DNA of 64,000 nt, taken from Clostridium sp. CAG:967. GTDB taxonomy: Bacteria > Cyanobacteriota > Vampirovibrionia > Gastranaerophilales > Gastranaerophilaceae. The notes under the pieces are model-generated. The model was not told where the DNA came from. It made no database searches and saw only the letters and a list, made by a program, of their open reading frames with translations. The DNA lies in assembly GCA_000433095.1 (NCBI GenBank), contig HF991479.1, forward strand, positions 62,699 to 126,698. The letters run 5' to 3'. The position numbers and the translations under genes are program-made. Below, in pieces: positions 14,955 through 24,333 of this stretch (position 1 is its first letter; every line of letters starts with the position of its first letter).

Positions 14955-16808
14955 ATGAACAATACTGTTATGAAAAACGGAGGAAATGTCGTTGCGTTAG
15001 ATGCTGTAAAGTCAGCTTACATGTCTAATCCGACTATCAATGAAAAGGATGCAAATGTTGCTCTTGTTGACAATTACTTGAAACAACTGGATTGGAAAGT
15101 TAATGAAAATTCAAATATGGCTTATTCAATTCAAGGGTTAAACAATTACATTGCATCGGAAATCAGCAAGAATTACTGGCTGAACAAAATTTATCCTACA
15201 GAAATTAAAAACGCACATCTGTGCGGAGATATTCATATTCATGATTTGAATATTATATCTGTTTACTGTGTAGGCTGGGATTTAAAAGACTTATTAACAG
15301 AAGGTTTTACGGGCGTGCGAGGCAAAATTGAAAGCGCACCTGCAAAACATTTCAGAACAGCTCTGGGACAAATCGTAAACTTTATGTATACTATGCAGGG
15401 TGAAGCTGCGGGAGCTCAGGCTTTTTCTAATTTTGATACTTTGTTGGCACCGTTTATCAGTTATGATAATTTAGATTATAAACAGGTTAAACAGGCAATT
15501 CAGGAATTTGTTTTCAATATGAACGTCCCTACACGTGTAGGTTTTCAAACTCCGTTTACCAATATCACAATGGACTTAACGGTTCCTTCTTATTATGCCG
15601 AACAGCCTGTTATAATCGGCGGTGAACTTCAGGAACGTACATATAAAGAGTTCCAAAAAGAAATGGATATGCTTAATAAGGCTTTCTTTGAAGTTATGAT
15701 GGAGGGTGATAATTCAGGCAGAGTATTTACTTTCCCTATTCCGACTTACAATATTACAAAAGACTTTGACTGGGATAATGAAAATATTGAAGGTTTATGG
15801 GAAATGTCTGCAAAATACGGTATTCCGTATTTCTCTAACTTTATTAATTCTGATATGTCACCTGAAGATGCACGTTCTATGTGCTGCCGTTTAAGAATTG
15901 ACAACAGAGAGCTTGAATACAGAGGCGGCGGTTTGTTCGGCTCTAACCCTTTAACCGGCTCTGTCGGAGTTGTTACGATTAACCTTCCGAAAATTGCGGC
16001 AAGTTCAAAAACAAAAGGTGAATTTTTAGACAAGCTTGCCGAAAAAATGGAAATTGCCAAACAAAGTTTGGAAATTAAACGAAAACTTCTGGAAGAACTT
16101 ACTGATAAAGATTTATATCCTTATACAAAATTCTATTTAAGAGATATTAAATCACGTTTTAAAGTTTACTGGAAAAATCACTTCTCAACAATCGGTTTGA
16201 TTGGGATGAACGAAGCTTGTATGAACCTTTTGCAGGATAACATCGGAAGTTTCAGAGGAAAACAGTTTGCTCTTGAAGTAATGGATTTTATGCGGGCAAA
16301 AATCGTTGAATTCCAAAAAGAAACAGGGAATAATTACAATCTTGAAGCAACTCCGGGTGAAGGAACTTCTTACAGGCTTGCCAAGCTTGATAAAGAAAGA
16401 TACCCGTATTATACAAATTCTACCCAGCTTCCTGTAAATTACACTGATGATATTTTTGAAGTTCTTAATCATCAGGACGATTTGCAAACCAAGTATACAG
16501 GAGGAACAGTCGTTCACATTTATGCAGGCGAAAGAATTCAATCAACAGAAACTATGAAAAATCTTGTTAAAAAGATTTGCAATAATTATCATTTGCCGTA
16601 TTTTACATTCTCGCCTACATTCAGCACCTGCCCTAACCACGGGTATGTTGCAGGTGAACATTTTACCTGCCCGGAATGCGGAGCTGACTGTGAAGTTTAT
16701 TCACGTGTTGTGGGCTATATCAGACCTGTTCAGCAATGGAATAAGGGTAAGAAAAAAGAATTCAATGACAGAAAAGAATTTGTTATCGGGGAGTGCCAAT
16801 GCTTATAG
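14955..16808 (+). CDS. nrdD: Anaerobic (class III) ribonucleoside-triphosphate reductase
   Basis: This oxygen-sensitive glycyl-radical enzyme reduces ribonucleotides to deoxyribonucleotides. The start at 14955 follows a GGGAG site by 7 bases and gives 617 residues. The glycyl radical residue is Gly587 in RVVGYIRP. A four-cysteine zinc site lies just before it (CPNHG...CPECGADC), and the active-site region has RSMCCRLRID followed by GGGLFGSNPLTGSVGVV. The N-terminal ATP-cone seen in the E. coli enzyme is absent, which suggests simpler allosteric control, as in Thermotoga NrdD. It is controlled by a cobalamin riboswitch and overlaps nrdG. Confidence 0.97.
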   Translation: MNNTVMKNGGNVVALDAVKSAYMSNPTINEKDANVALVDNYLKQLDWKVNENSNMAYSIQGLNNYIASEISKNYWLNKIYPTEIKNAHLCGDIHIHDLNIISVYCVGWDLKDLLTEGFTGVRGKIESAPAKHFRTALGQIVNFMYTMQGEAAGAQAFSNFDTLLAPFISYDNLDYKQVKQAIQEFVFNMNVPTRVGFQTPFTNITMDLTVPSYYAEQPVIIGGELQERTYKEFQKEMDMLNKAFFEVMMEGDNSGRVFTFPIPTYNITKDFDWDNENIEGLWEMSAKYGIPYFSNFINSDMSPEDARSMCCRLRIDNRELEYRGGGLFGSNPLTGSVGVVTINLPKIAASSKTKGEFLDKLAEKMEIAKQSLEIKRKLLEELTDKDLYPYTKFYLRDIKSRFKVYWKNHFSTIGLIGMNEACMNLLQDNIGSFRGKQFALEVMDFMRAKIVEFQKETGNNYNLEATPGEGTSYRLAKLDKERYPYYTNSTQLPVNYTDDIFEVLNHQDDLQTKYTGGTVVHIYAGERIQSTETMKNLVKKICNNYHLPYFTFSPTFSTCPNHGYVAGEHFTCPECGADCEVYSRVVGYIRPVQQWNKGKKKEFNDRKEFVIGECQCL

Positions 16809-17482
16809 GCGGAGTTCAAAAAACTTCCCTGCTTGATTTCCCTGATAAAATAAGTGCAATTGTTTTTACACAAGGGTGTAATTTCAGATGCGGATATTGT
16901 CATAATCCTGAATTAATAGTTCTAAGAAATGAGCCGGCCTGGACTAAAGCCGGCTTCTTGGAATTCTTGATTTCCCGAAAAGGAAAGCTTGACGGGGTTG
17001 TAATTACAGGAGGCGAACCTTGCCTGCAAAATGATTTAATTGATTTTATAAAAGAAATTAAAGCTATGGGATTTCTCGTTAAACTTGATACGAACGGTAC
17101 TTTTCCTGACAGATTGCAGGAATGCCTGCCTTATCTGGATTACATTGCAATGGATATAAAAGCTCCGTTACATAAATATTCGGAAATTACAAAATTAAAT
17201 ATTAATACTGATAAAATTGAGAAAAGTATTAATTTGATTATGAATAGCGGAATTGATTACGAATTCCGTACAACTGTCGTGAAATCTCAGCTGACTTTTG
17301 AGGATTTTGAAGATATCGGCAAGTTGATTAAAGGCGCAAAAAAATATTATCTGCAAAAATTTGTTGCTTCTAAAACCTTAGATGAGGGGATGATGAGTGA
17401 AAAAACTTACTCAAATGAAGATTTCGAAAAAATAAAATTATTGCTGAATGTTAATATAAATAATGTTGAAATAAGAGGATGA
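16799..17482 (+). CDS. nrdG: Anaerobic ribonucleoside-triphosphate reductase activating protein
   Basis: A radical SAM enzyme that generates the glycyl radical on NrdD. The [4Fe-4S] cluster motif is CNFRCGYC (Cys27, Cys31, Cys34), and GGEP follows in the SAM-binding region. The ATG at 16799 is preferred because GGGGAG lies 5 bases upstream; a GTG 6 bases earlier is possible. It overlaps the nrdD stop by 10 bases, so the two are coupled. At 227 residues it is the longer 'pyruvate formate-lyase activase-like' form. Confidence 0.93.
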   Translation: MLIGGVQKTSLLDFPDKISAIVFTQGCNFRCGYCHNPELIVLRNEPAWTKAGFLEFLISRKGKLDGVVITGGEPCLQNDLIDFIKEIKAMGFLVKLDTNGTFPDRLQECLPYLDYIAMDIKAPLHKYSEITKLNINTDKIEKSINLIMNSGIDYEFRTTVVKSQLTFEDFEDIGKLIKGAKKYYLQKFVASKTLDEGMMSEKTYSNEDFEKIKLLLNVNINNVEIRG

Positions 17483-17508
17483 AAACAGGGCGTGATGTAT
17501 AGTTTCAC

Positions 17509-17536
17509 TTGAAAATTTTCAAAAAACGCTTATAAT
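17509..17536 (+). promoter_or_regulatory. Promoter P1 upstream of the third G10 leader
   Basis: TTGAAA (17509-17514), a 16-base spacer and TATAAT (17531-17536) precede the leader ORF. The same promoter architecture and the same AGGAGTGAAAGTATG start context recur at 34273-34300 before the fourth leader. Confidence 0.7.
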
Positions 17537-17648
17537 AAGAATAACACATAAAGGAGTGAAAGTATGAAAAATTTATTTGAAGACACGCAAGTGTCTGTAG
17601 TTGCTGATGTTCAATCAGAATGTCAGGCTAAACTGCGTTTTGAAATTC

Positions 17649-17658
17649 GGGGGGGGGG
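17649..17658 (+). repeat. G10 homopolymer tract
   Basis: Ten G residues flanked by ATTC and CACTCTAAAAG. The right flank CACTCTAAAAG is identical at the tract at 34370-34379. Confidence 0.95.
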
Positions 17659-17673
17659 CACTCTAAAAGAGTG

Positions 17674-17701
17674 TTGTAAAAAGATAAAAATCTGTTATAA
17701 T
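17674..17701 (+). promoter_or_regulatory. Promoter P2 of the third prepilin gene
   Basis: TTGTAA (17674-17679), a 16-base spacer and TATAAT (17696-17701) lie just upstream of the prepilin start. The surrounding GTTATAATAGT and ACATCACAATTATAA blocks are conserved upstream of the gene at 34515. Confidence 0.65.
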
Positions 17702-17737
17702 AGTGATATATTACATCACAATTATAATGGAGATTTT

Positions 17738-19417
17738 ATGAAAAGATTTGGATACACATTAGCAGAAATAGTAATCGTAATGCTTATCATAGCCGTAATA
17801 GTAGGTGTAAGCATAAAAGTTACCAAGTCCCGTTTAGATAATGTAATTTCTTATACATATTATTCAACTTATTCAACATTGCGTTCAGTTACGTCTAATA
17901 TGCTGGCTGATTATAATCCTAATGATGATTTATATAAATCATTTTTGCGTGTACCCTTGATAGGAAGATTGCTTTCAGCTCCTGTATATGCAGAAAAGGC
18001 TCAATTATATACTTGTCCTTATTACGCTACTTACGATATTTGGAGTAATGGAACAAATATGTATGGAACGTGGACCTCAGGTGATGCTTTAATCAGGAAA
18101 AGTAAATCAGACCTTAATTGCAGTTATAATGAAGCTTTAAATAATATAAGAAATACTGTTAATAATACAACCGGAGAACATAGTTATATGGTATGCTCCG
18201 GAACACGGGGCGGACACTCAACTTATGGTACCGGTCCGGGATATACAACAAGTGATACATCAAAAAATTGTACTTATGATTGTTCTACCGGTAACAGCCA
18301 CTATGTAGGGGGAGGCAATTGCGGGCCGCACTCACTATTGAAAGATAGTGCTTTCTGTAATTCTGTTCTGTATTCATTTGAATTACAATCTGGAATATGT
18401 GTGCATGAATATGAATGTCCTGAAGGAACTTATGTAAAATATGGTACAGATGAGTATTCTACTATAGTCTGGGATGCAAGTCAGGGAAAAGGTGTTACAA
18501 AGTATTTATACCATGATAAATATACCTGTGTTTCCTATAAAACCTGTCCAGACGGCAGTCAGGTAAAACAGGATGAAACCTGTCCCGAAAGCGGCGTAGA
18601 ACCTGAAACCCCCGAAACTCCTGTTTGTAATATCAGTCCTACAGACAGTGAAATATCATCACAATATTGCTTGGGCAAAGAATTTGACAGTACACCTGAG
18701 GTCTGCGGCTGGGTAAATATTAACCCGTGGCCTCCAGCCTGTGAAACAGGTAAAGAATGGAGTGCAGAAAATTGTAAATGTATAGCAATTCCTGCAACAA
18801 TACCTAAAAAAGGAGCAAATTTCTGTGAATTATTTGAAAGATTGGTAAATATAAGCCCTACAGACAGCGTATGTGACGGCAGTACGGTAAATGCCGATAC
18901 AACAGAGTTTTCAGACTTAACTCCCGACCTGATTTTGCGTAACGGAGTCCGTTTGTATAACGTTCATAAAGACCCTGACCTTATCCCTCAATTGCGTATT
19001 GTTGGTCAGGATGATGAAACCTCCGAAAAAGATATGAACCAGCAGGGATACATAGTATATGCAGATGTAGACGGTAGCAAAGGTAATTCAATTCTCTGGG
19101 AAGATGTTTATCCGTTCTACATAACACTATCAGGTCGTGTAATACCAGCTTATGACAGTGAAGCAAATCCAGACGGTAGCGGCGGTGACAGTGAAAACCA
19201 CTTGCAGGTAAGCGTAAAAAATGAAACCTACAGTAGTAACGGTCATAGAATAATGAGATGGCTTTCAAAAAGTGTTTCATTTAAAGAAGGCGGGTGTCAG
19301 TCAGGCTATGTAAACAGTTCTACACCTTATTGCGGCGGACTTTTTTACAATAATGAGTGCTCTTCCGGCAATTCCTCCTGTCAGTTAAAAATAATTCGAC
19401 CGCTAAAATTCTTCTAA
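17738..19417 (+). CDS. Large cysteine-rich prepilin-like surface protein
   Basis: From the ATG at 17738 (GGAG site 7 bases upstream) the product is about 559 residues. MKRFGYTLAEIVIVMLIIAVIVGVSIKV is read as a prepilin-type start: cleavage at G-Y followed by TLAE and a hydrophobic helix. The rest is a large extracellular domain with more than 30 cysteines, many in spaced pairs (CPYY, CSYN, CPEG, CPDG), and a Pro/Glu-rich linker around PETPETPV. It is far larger than a major pilin. It may be a minor tip subunit or adhesin, but that is inference. It ends 19 bases before a hairpin terminator. Confidence 0.8.
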   Translation: MKRFGYTLAEIVIVMLIIAVIVGVSIKVTKSRLDNVISYTYYSTYSTLRSVTSNMLADYNPNDDLYKSFLRVPLIGRLLSAPVYAEKAQLYTCPYYATYDIWSNGTNMYGTWTSGDALIRKSKSDLNCSYNEALNNIRNTVNNTTGEHSYMVCSGTRGGHSTYGTGPGYTTSDTSKNCTYDCSTGNSHYVGGGNCGPHSLLKDSAFCNSVLYSFELQSGICVHEYECPEGTYVKYGTDEYSTIVWDASQGKGVTKYLYHDKYTCVSYKTCPDGSQVKQDETCPESGVEPETPETPVCNISPTDSEISSQYCLGKEFDSTPEVCGWVNINPWPPACETGKEWSAENCKCIAIPATIPKKGANFCELFERLVNISPTDSVCDGSTVNADTTEFSDLTPDLILRNGVRLYNVHKDPDLIPQLRIVGQDDETSEKDMNQQGYIVYADVDGSKGNSILWEDVYPFYITLSGRVIPAYDSEANPDGSGGDSENHLQVSVKNETYSSNGHRIMRWLSKSVSFKEGGCQSGYVNSSTPYCGGLFYNNECSSGNSSCQLKIIRPLKFF

Positions 19418-19435
19418 CCCCATACTCGAAGAATA

Positions 19436-19460
19436 ACGCCCTGAATAATGTTCAGGGCGT
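19436..19460. terminator. Hairpin terminator between convergent genes
   Basis: ACGCCCTGAA and TTCAGGGCGT form a perfect 10-bp stem around TAATG. T-richness on either side is moderate. It separates the prepilin gene from the convergent DciA-like gene. Confidence 0.75.
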
Positions 19461-19465
19461 GCGGT

Positions 19466-19795
19466 TTATTCTACAGTCCATTTTTTCGGATCAAATCGTA
19501 AGTCTTTTACATTTAATTTCAATGATTTTAAATATGGTTCGAATTTTACCAGAAGCTGGGTTTTTCTTAAATTCAACTCCTGCGCAACAATTGCGTTTTC
19601 ACAGGCAATAATCATTACGCCTCCCCCAATCATTGAATAAGGCTTTGATTTTTTCCCAAACTTTTCTCCCGCAACCTTGTCCCAAAATTTGTATAAGTTG
19701 TTGCGTGTGATTGCTTTTTTAATCTCTTTTTTTCCGAGCAAATCTTCAACAAGAGATTCGGTTGTTACAAAATCAGTATACAGAATACGTTTCAA
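19466..19795 (-). CDS. DUF721 / DciA-like protein
   Basis: A 109-residue protein with the DUF721 layout: an N-terminal helical part (LLGKKEIKKAITRNNLYKFWDKVAGEKFGKKSKP) and a KH-like half with GGGVMIIACENAIVAQELNLRK seen in pieces. DciA proteins load the replicative helicase DnaB in bacteria that lack DnaC. The helicase-loading role is inferred from the family. It is a single gene, divergent from nrnA. Confidence 0.8.
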   Translation of the reverse strand: MKRILYTDFVTTESLVEDLLGKKEIKKAITRNNLYKFWDKVAGEKFGKKSKPYSMIGGGVMIIACENAIVAQELNLRKTQLLVKFEPYLKSLKLNVKDLRFDPKKWTVE

Positions 19796-19832
19796 ATTTG
19801 AAAACCTTCTTTTTTTATGATAACATCAAGGA

Positions 19833-20798
19833 ATGGATTATTCTAAATTAAATGATATCATAAAATCGTCTAAAAATATATTGATAATCTCACACATTAA
19901 CCCTGACGGCGATACTTTGGGTTCAATGTGCGGTTTGTACTCCGCAATACTTGATAACTGCAAAAAAAAATGCGATATGATGTCTATTTCAAAAGTTCCA
20001 GATGTTTACAGTTATCTGCCGCATTTGCACGATGTTAAAAATATTGAAGATTTTGATAAATCCAGAGAATATGACTTGGTAATCAATGTTGATGTAGCTT
20101 CAATTGACAGGATTATGGATGCTAAAATCCTTTTTGAAAAAGCTAAATTTACTGTTAATATTGATCACCATAAAACAAATAACGCTTACGGTGATTTGAA
20201 TTTTGTTAATCCTGATGCAAGCTCGACAGGGGAAGTTTTGTTTGGCTGTTTTAATCAAATGGGCTGGAATATAAACCTTGATACAGCAATTTGTTTGTAT
20301 ACGGCAATTTTAACAGATACAGGTTCATTCAGATTTGATAATACGAAACCTTCTACCTTTGATGCAGCAGCAAAACTTGTTGAAATCGGTGTGCAACCAT
20401 CCGATATTTATAAAAAGGTTTACGAATCAGACAGTAAAACTCTTGTAATGTTTCAGGCGCATTGTATAAGCAAAGCAAAATTTCTTGACAATGACAAAAT
20501 AGCTTATACAATTGTTTATAAAAAAGATATGGAAAAATTTTCTGCAGGTGATGACTGTATGGAAGGTCTAACCGAAAAACTCAGAGCAATTGTTACAACA
20601 AAAATAGCTTTTGTGGCTAAGGAAATGAAAAACGGCGGTACAAAAGTTTCTATGCGCAGTAAATTTGCTGATGTTGCAGAAGTTTGTGAGGTATTCGGCG
20701 GCGGCGGTCATAAATTTGCAGCTGGATGTACTATTAAAGCTCCTGTTGAGGAAGCTGCAAGAAAAATTTTGGAAGAAATTCAAAAAAGAGAAATTTAA
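19833..20798 (+). CDS. nrnA: DHH-family phosphoesterase, NrnA-like
   Basis: A 321-residue bifunctional oligoribonuclease / pAp phosphatase that finishes RNA decay by hydrolysing 2-5 nt fragments. The DHH domain has HINPDGD (His21, Asp25, Asp27), NVD (Asp87) and DHH (Asp111-His113). The DHHA1 domain ends with the conserved GGGGHKFAAG. Length and domain order match NrnA. It is followed by yihY after 57 bases. Confidence 0.93.
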   Translation: MDYSKLNDIIKSSKNILIISHINPDGDTLGSMCGLYSAILDNCKKKCDMMSISKVPDVYSYLPHLHDVKNIEDFDKSREYDLVINVDVASIDRIMDAKILFEKAKFTVNIDHHKTNNAYGDLNFVNPDASSTGEVLFGCFNQMGWNINLDTAICLYTAILTDTGSFRFDNTKPSTFDAAAKLVEIGVQPSDIYKKVYESDSKTLVMFQAHCISKAKFLDNDKIAYTIVYKKDMEKFSAGDDCMEGLTEKLRAIVTTKIAFVAKEMKNGGTKVSMRSKFADVAEVCEVFGGGGHKFAAGCTIKAPVEEAARKILEEIQKREI

Positions 20799-20855
20799 AG
20801 TTGCAAAAGACAAAGACAAACCAGGTCTGACGAAAAAACGTCAAAGAGGAAAAAA

Positions 20856-21803
20856 ATGAACTTTAAGGAATTTGTAAGAGGTATAAAAAGATTAGTCATA
20901 TCTGTTATTAAAAACGATTTCTACGGTATGGCGGCAGAAATGGGTTTTATGATGGTAATAGGTATTTTCCCGTTTATGCTTTTACTTACATCTGTTTTCG
21001 GGTGGATGGGAAACAAGTCTTTAATGGCGCCGATTTTACGATTTCTTGCGACATTTATGCCTGAACAGGCAATGGATTTAATTCTGACTGTTTTATCCGA
21101 AGCGATGATATTTTCTCACGGTAAATTAATGGCTATTATAGGTTTCTGTGTCACCCTTGTTCTTTCAACAAACGGTATTGCTGTTGTTTTAAAAGGTTTG
21201 AACAGGGCTTATAAGGTTACTGAAACAAGAAATCTTGTTTATACAAGACTTTTATCTTTACTTATGGTTTTCGTTGACACAATGGTAATGTTTTTGAGCA
21301 TAAACCTTATTGTCTTCGGTAAGGCAATTATAAACCTTATGGTTAACCATTTCCATATGTCCAACGGTGTTGCTATAACGTTATTGACATTACGCTGGCC
21401 TGTAGCGTTTGCCGCATTGTTCTTTATGGCATTTTTGAGTTATTATATTCTGCCTGATTTAAAAGGTAATGAAAGATTTAAGCGCAAGAGTGCAATTCCG
21501 GGAACATGGTTTTTTACAACCTTCTGGCTGGTCGGTTCCTGGGGATTTTCTATCTACGTAAACAATTTAAAAACATATAACATGGTTTACGGTACAATCG
21601 GTGCTTTTGCAGTATTAATGGTATGGCTTTATTACACATCAATTTTGATTTTAATTGGCGGCGAGATTAACTCACAGGTATATAACAGGCTTGAAAGAAA
21701 AGCTCAGGAAATACGTGATGATTTTGCTAAGTTATCACTTTTTGACAAAATAGTAAATAAGGTCAAAAAATCCGAAGATAGCGAAAATCAATCTAAGGCT
21801 TAA
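20856..21803 (+). CDS. YihY/BrkB family inner-membrane protein
   Basis: A 315-residue polytopic membrane protein of the YihY family. Six hydrophobic segments are visible, and the motifs AAEMGFMMVIGIFPFMLLL near the start and YGTIGAFAVLMVWLYYTSILILIGGE near the end are characteristic. The function of the family is not settled. A good AGAGG site precedes the ATG. It follows nrnA on the same strand. Confidence 0.92.
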   Translation: MNFKEFVRGIKRLVISVIKNDFYGMAAEMGFMMVIGIFPFMLLLTSVFGWMGNKSLMAPILRFLATFMPEQAMDLILTVLSEAMIFSHGKLMAIIGFCVTLVLSTNGIAVVLKGLNRAYKVTETRNLVYTRLLSLLMVFVDTMVMFLSINLIVFGKAIINLMVNHFHMSNGVAITLLTLRWPVAFAALFFMAFLSYYILPDLKGNERFKRKSAIPGTWFFTTFWLVGSWGFSIYVNNLKTYNMVYGTIGAFAVLMVWLYYTSILILIGGEINSQVYNRLERKAQEIRDDFAKLSLFDKIVNKVKKSEDSENQSKA

Positions 21804-21813
21804 CTTTTTCCTT

Positions 21814-23196
21814 TTACCTTGCAATTAGGGGTTTTGCAAGCACATAGATGTCGTTGAACAATACAAACACAAGAAGTACTATTAACAGCAAGAAAAATAC
21901 CGTCATAATTTTGTTTGATATTTCTTCATCTACCGGTTTGCCTTGTATTTTTTCTATTAATAAGAACAGCAAATGTCCGCCGTCAAGCGCAGGTATCGGT
22001 AAAATATTAAGGATTGCAAGGTTCATGGAGATTACCGCAGTTAACAATATTCCGTAGAAAATTCCGTCGCTGCTGCTTTTGATTATGTCGCCGCCGACTT
22101 TTGTTATAAGTACAACTCCGTGCATATTTTTCAATGGAATTTTACCGGTGAACAGCTGTTTTAAAACAATTATCATTGATTTTGTTTCGTTATATAAATA
22201 TTTGTAGCTGTTTGTTAATGCTGATTTAAAGCCTTTTATAGGGATAAGTTTTTCTTTTTGGCTGTATTCAATCCCGATTATACCGTCTTTGTCAGCATAA
22301 ACAGTGTTCAAATCAATAACCATATCTCCTTGTCGAAGCACGGTAATATCAAGAGGTTTTCTGCCGTCTGTGATTGCGTAAGCAACGTCGTTGAGTGTAT
22401 AATCACCCGTTGTTTCGGTGAATTTTTTATCAATAAGCTCATCACGAAGCTTTTGTTGTGCTTCTGTAAGTTTTATTTCTTTTGGTTTATAAAGCTCAAC
22501 AGTGTTTAAAACATTTTCGCTAAGAATTGTTTTGCCTTCGTTGCCGTGTTCGGGAAGTTTTATTACAACGCCTTCGGGTATAATTTCATCTTTTTGGAAT
22601 GCGGGGTTAAGTTTTTTTAATTTTTCATAATTTTGTTCAGCCTGAACTTCATTAACTTTTCCGTCAAACGATGCACTGTACATTGCATAAAGGTTTAGGC
22701 TGTATTTTCTTTCAATAGGAGAACCGTTAATTTCAATGATTTGGTCGCCCTTTTGCAAGCCTGATTTCCAAACGCTTGCTTCTTTAGGTGCCGTGATATT
22801 TGCAGCGTATGTGTCAAAGTATCCAGACGGCAGGTTTCCCCATGCAAGAGCTGTTATTAAGACAAGTACATAAGCGCAAATTACGTTTGCGATTACCCCT
22901 GCAGAGAAAATTATAGCTCTCTGCCAAATAGGTTTATTCATTAATCTGTCGGGAGAGTTTTGCGGTAAATCGGAATCCTTGTCATCATCAGGGAAAGATA
23001 CATAACCGCCGAATAAAAATGCATGAACAACCAGCGTAATATTTCCGACTTTCTTTTCCCATAATGTAGGACCGAACGGTAAACCGATGCCGAACTTGTC
23101 AACTTTAACCTTGAAAAGTAAAGCTGCGCCTAAATGTCCGAGTTCGTGAACCAAAATTAAAAGCCCGATTAGCAAAATCATTATAATAACTGACAT
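21814..23196 (-). CDS. rseP: Site-2 membrane metalloprotease, RseP/RasP family
   Basis: An intramembrane zinc protease that cleaves transmembrane substrates such as anti-sigma factors and remnant signal peptides. The zinc motif is HELGH (His17, Glu18, His21) in the first membrane segment, and the third metal ligand lies in LPIPALDGGHLL near the C-terminus. Between them are membrane segments and a PDZ-like region (KGDQIIEINGSPI). At 460 residues it is somewhat long because of an inserted segment around residues 180-290. It ends 10 bases from the convergent yihY gene. Confidence 0.94.
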   Translation of the reverse strand: MSVIIMILLIGLLILVHELGHLGAALLFKVKVDKFGIGLPFGPTLWEKKVGNITLVVHAFLFGGYVSFPDDDKDSDLPQNSPDRLMNKPIWQRAIIFSAGVIANVICAYVLVLITALAWGNLPSGYFDTYAANITAPKEASVWKSGLQKGDQIIEINGSPIERKYSLNLYAMYSASFDGKVNEVQAEQNYEKLKKLNPAFQKDEIIPEGVVIKLPEHGNEGKTILSENVLNTVELYKPKEIKLTEAQQKLRDELIDKKFTETTGDYTLNDVAYAITDGRKPLDITVLRQGDMVIDLNTVYADKDGIIGIEYSQKEKLIPIKGFKSALTNSYKYLYNETKSMIIVLKQLFTGKIPLKNMHGVVLITKVGGDIIKSSSDGIFYGILLTAVISMNLAILNILPIPALDGGHLLFLLIEKIQGKPVDEEISNKIMTVFFLLLIVLLVFVLFNDIYVLAKPLIAR

Positions 23197-23236
23197 ATTC
23201 TCTCCTTTTTACAGAATTTGATTATATCATAAACAT

Positions 23237-23264
23237 AAAAAAAGCTCCTCTTAGTTGAGGAGCT
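23237..23264 (-). terminator. Intrinsic terminator of speE
   Basis: On the minus strand AGCTCCTC, a 6-base loop and GAGGAGCT are followed by seven T residues, directly after the speE stop. Confidence 0.9.
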
Positions 23265-23272
23265 TAGTTTGT

Positions 23273-24127
23273 CTATAACAATTCTTTTAGATAGTTTGGT
23301 AATGCGAAACGTGCATCGTGATAATCTTTATTGTATATTTTGCAGGTTTTTGCAATGTCTTGATATCTGTCATCCGCAAAATATGAAAGAGGTTTTACTG
23401 TGTCTGAACAGAATGCCCACGCCCAGTAACCGCCCGGGTATGTCGGAATATTTGAAGTGTAAGTTGAGCAAATCGGAAATACTTTTTTCAATAAGTTGTA
23501 CATTTTTTTGATTTCTTCTTTGTTAACAACAGGGCTTTCTGATTGCGCTGCAACAATACCGCCTTCTTTCAGCGAATTTTTTACGTTAGTGTAGAATTCT
23601 TCTGTGAAAAGACCTTCTCCCGGTCCCATAGGATCTGTTGAATCAATTAAAACAATATCGTATTCATTCTTTTTGTCTTTGATAAATTCGATTGCATCTT
23701 CAACTTTAATTTCAACACGAGGGTCAGAAAGTCCGCAGGAAATAGTCGGTAAAAACTCTTTGCAGGCATCAATTACCATACCGTCAATTTCGCAGAGCAC
23801 AACTTTTTTAACTGATTTGTGTTTGAGAACTTCTCTAACCGTACCGCCGTCGCCGCCGCCGATTACGAGCACGCTTTCGGGGTTTTTGTGGTGCATCATA
23901 GGAATGTGCGCAATCATTTCGTGATAGTGGAATTCATCACCTTCAGTAGTCATCATTAAATCGTCAAGAGTTAAAACTCTGCCGAGTGCGCTTTCTGTTT
24001 CAAAAACTTCAACTTTTTGAAAGTCTGATTGTTTTGAAAATAAAACCTTACCTGCTTTAATGGCAATCCCGTAACCTGCGGGTGTAATTTCGTGATAATA
24101 ACCGTTTTCTATTCCGTTTTTAATCAT
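23273..24127 (-). CDS. speE: Spermidine (polyamine aminopropyl) synthase
   Basis: Transfers an aminopropyl group from decarboxylated S-adenosylmethionine to putrescine or another amine. The Rossmann-fold motif is VLVIGGGDGGTVREVLKH, and the catalytic aspartates lie in LCEID and LIDSTDPMGPGEGLF. The ATG at 24127 is chosen because AAGGAGAC lies just upstream; a longer frame of 10 residues lacks a site. The 284-residue product is normal in length. It forms its own transcript with a strong terminator. Confidence 0.96.
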   Translation of the reverse strand: MIKNGIENGYYHEITPAGYGIAIKAGKVLFSKQSDFQKVEVFETESALGRVLTLDDLMMTTEGDEFHYHEMIAHIPMMHHKNPESVLVIGGGDGGTVREVLKHKSVKKVVLCEIDGMVIDACKEFLPTISCGLSDPRVEIKVEDAIEFIKDKKNEYDIVLIDSTDPMGPGEGLFTEEFYTNVKNSLKEGGIVAAQSESPVVNKEEIKKMYNLLKKVFPICSTYTSNIPTYPGGYWAWAFCSDTVKPLSYFADDRYQDIAKTCKIYNKDYHDARFALPNYLKELL

Positions 24128-24218
24128 TTTTCTGTCTCCTTTTTTTTGATTATACAATAAAAAAAGAAAACAGGTTTGAGTTAGATTGTAATAAATTTTC
24201 TATCTATTTTTAATAATA

Positions 24219-24247
24219 TTGACATTTTTTCTTTTGCTATATATTAT
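24219..24247 (+). promoter_or_regulatory. Promoter of tiny-peptide locus 1
   Basis: Consensus TTGACA (24219-24224), a 17-base spacer and TATTAT (24242-24247), followed by an 80-base leader with a small AGGG/CCCT hairpin before the peptide ATG. Confidence 0.65.
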
Positions 24248-24333
24248 AATTAATGAGGGTAAGCCCTAATCATCTTTATACTTTGAGGGACAAACTATAA
24301 ATTTGTATAACCGCAAAGGAAAGGAGGTGATAT

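Larger units (their letters stand above)
17564..17737 (+). other. Leader reading frame with G10 tract, in frame with the downstream prepilin
   Basis: An ATG with a GGAG site starts a 58-codon leader without resemblance to known proteins. It crosses ten G residues at 17649-17658 and, at this tract length, stays in frame into the prepilin start at 17738. Eleven G residues would end it at a TAA about 10 codons after the tract. Directly after the tract CACTCT-AAA-AGAGTG forms a hairpin. Whether the fused form is ever made is unknown; the prepilin has its own promoter and start. Confidence 0.55.
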
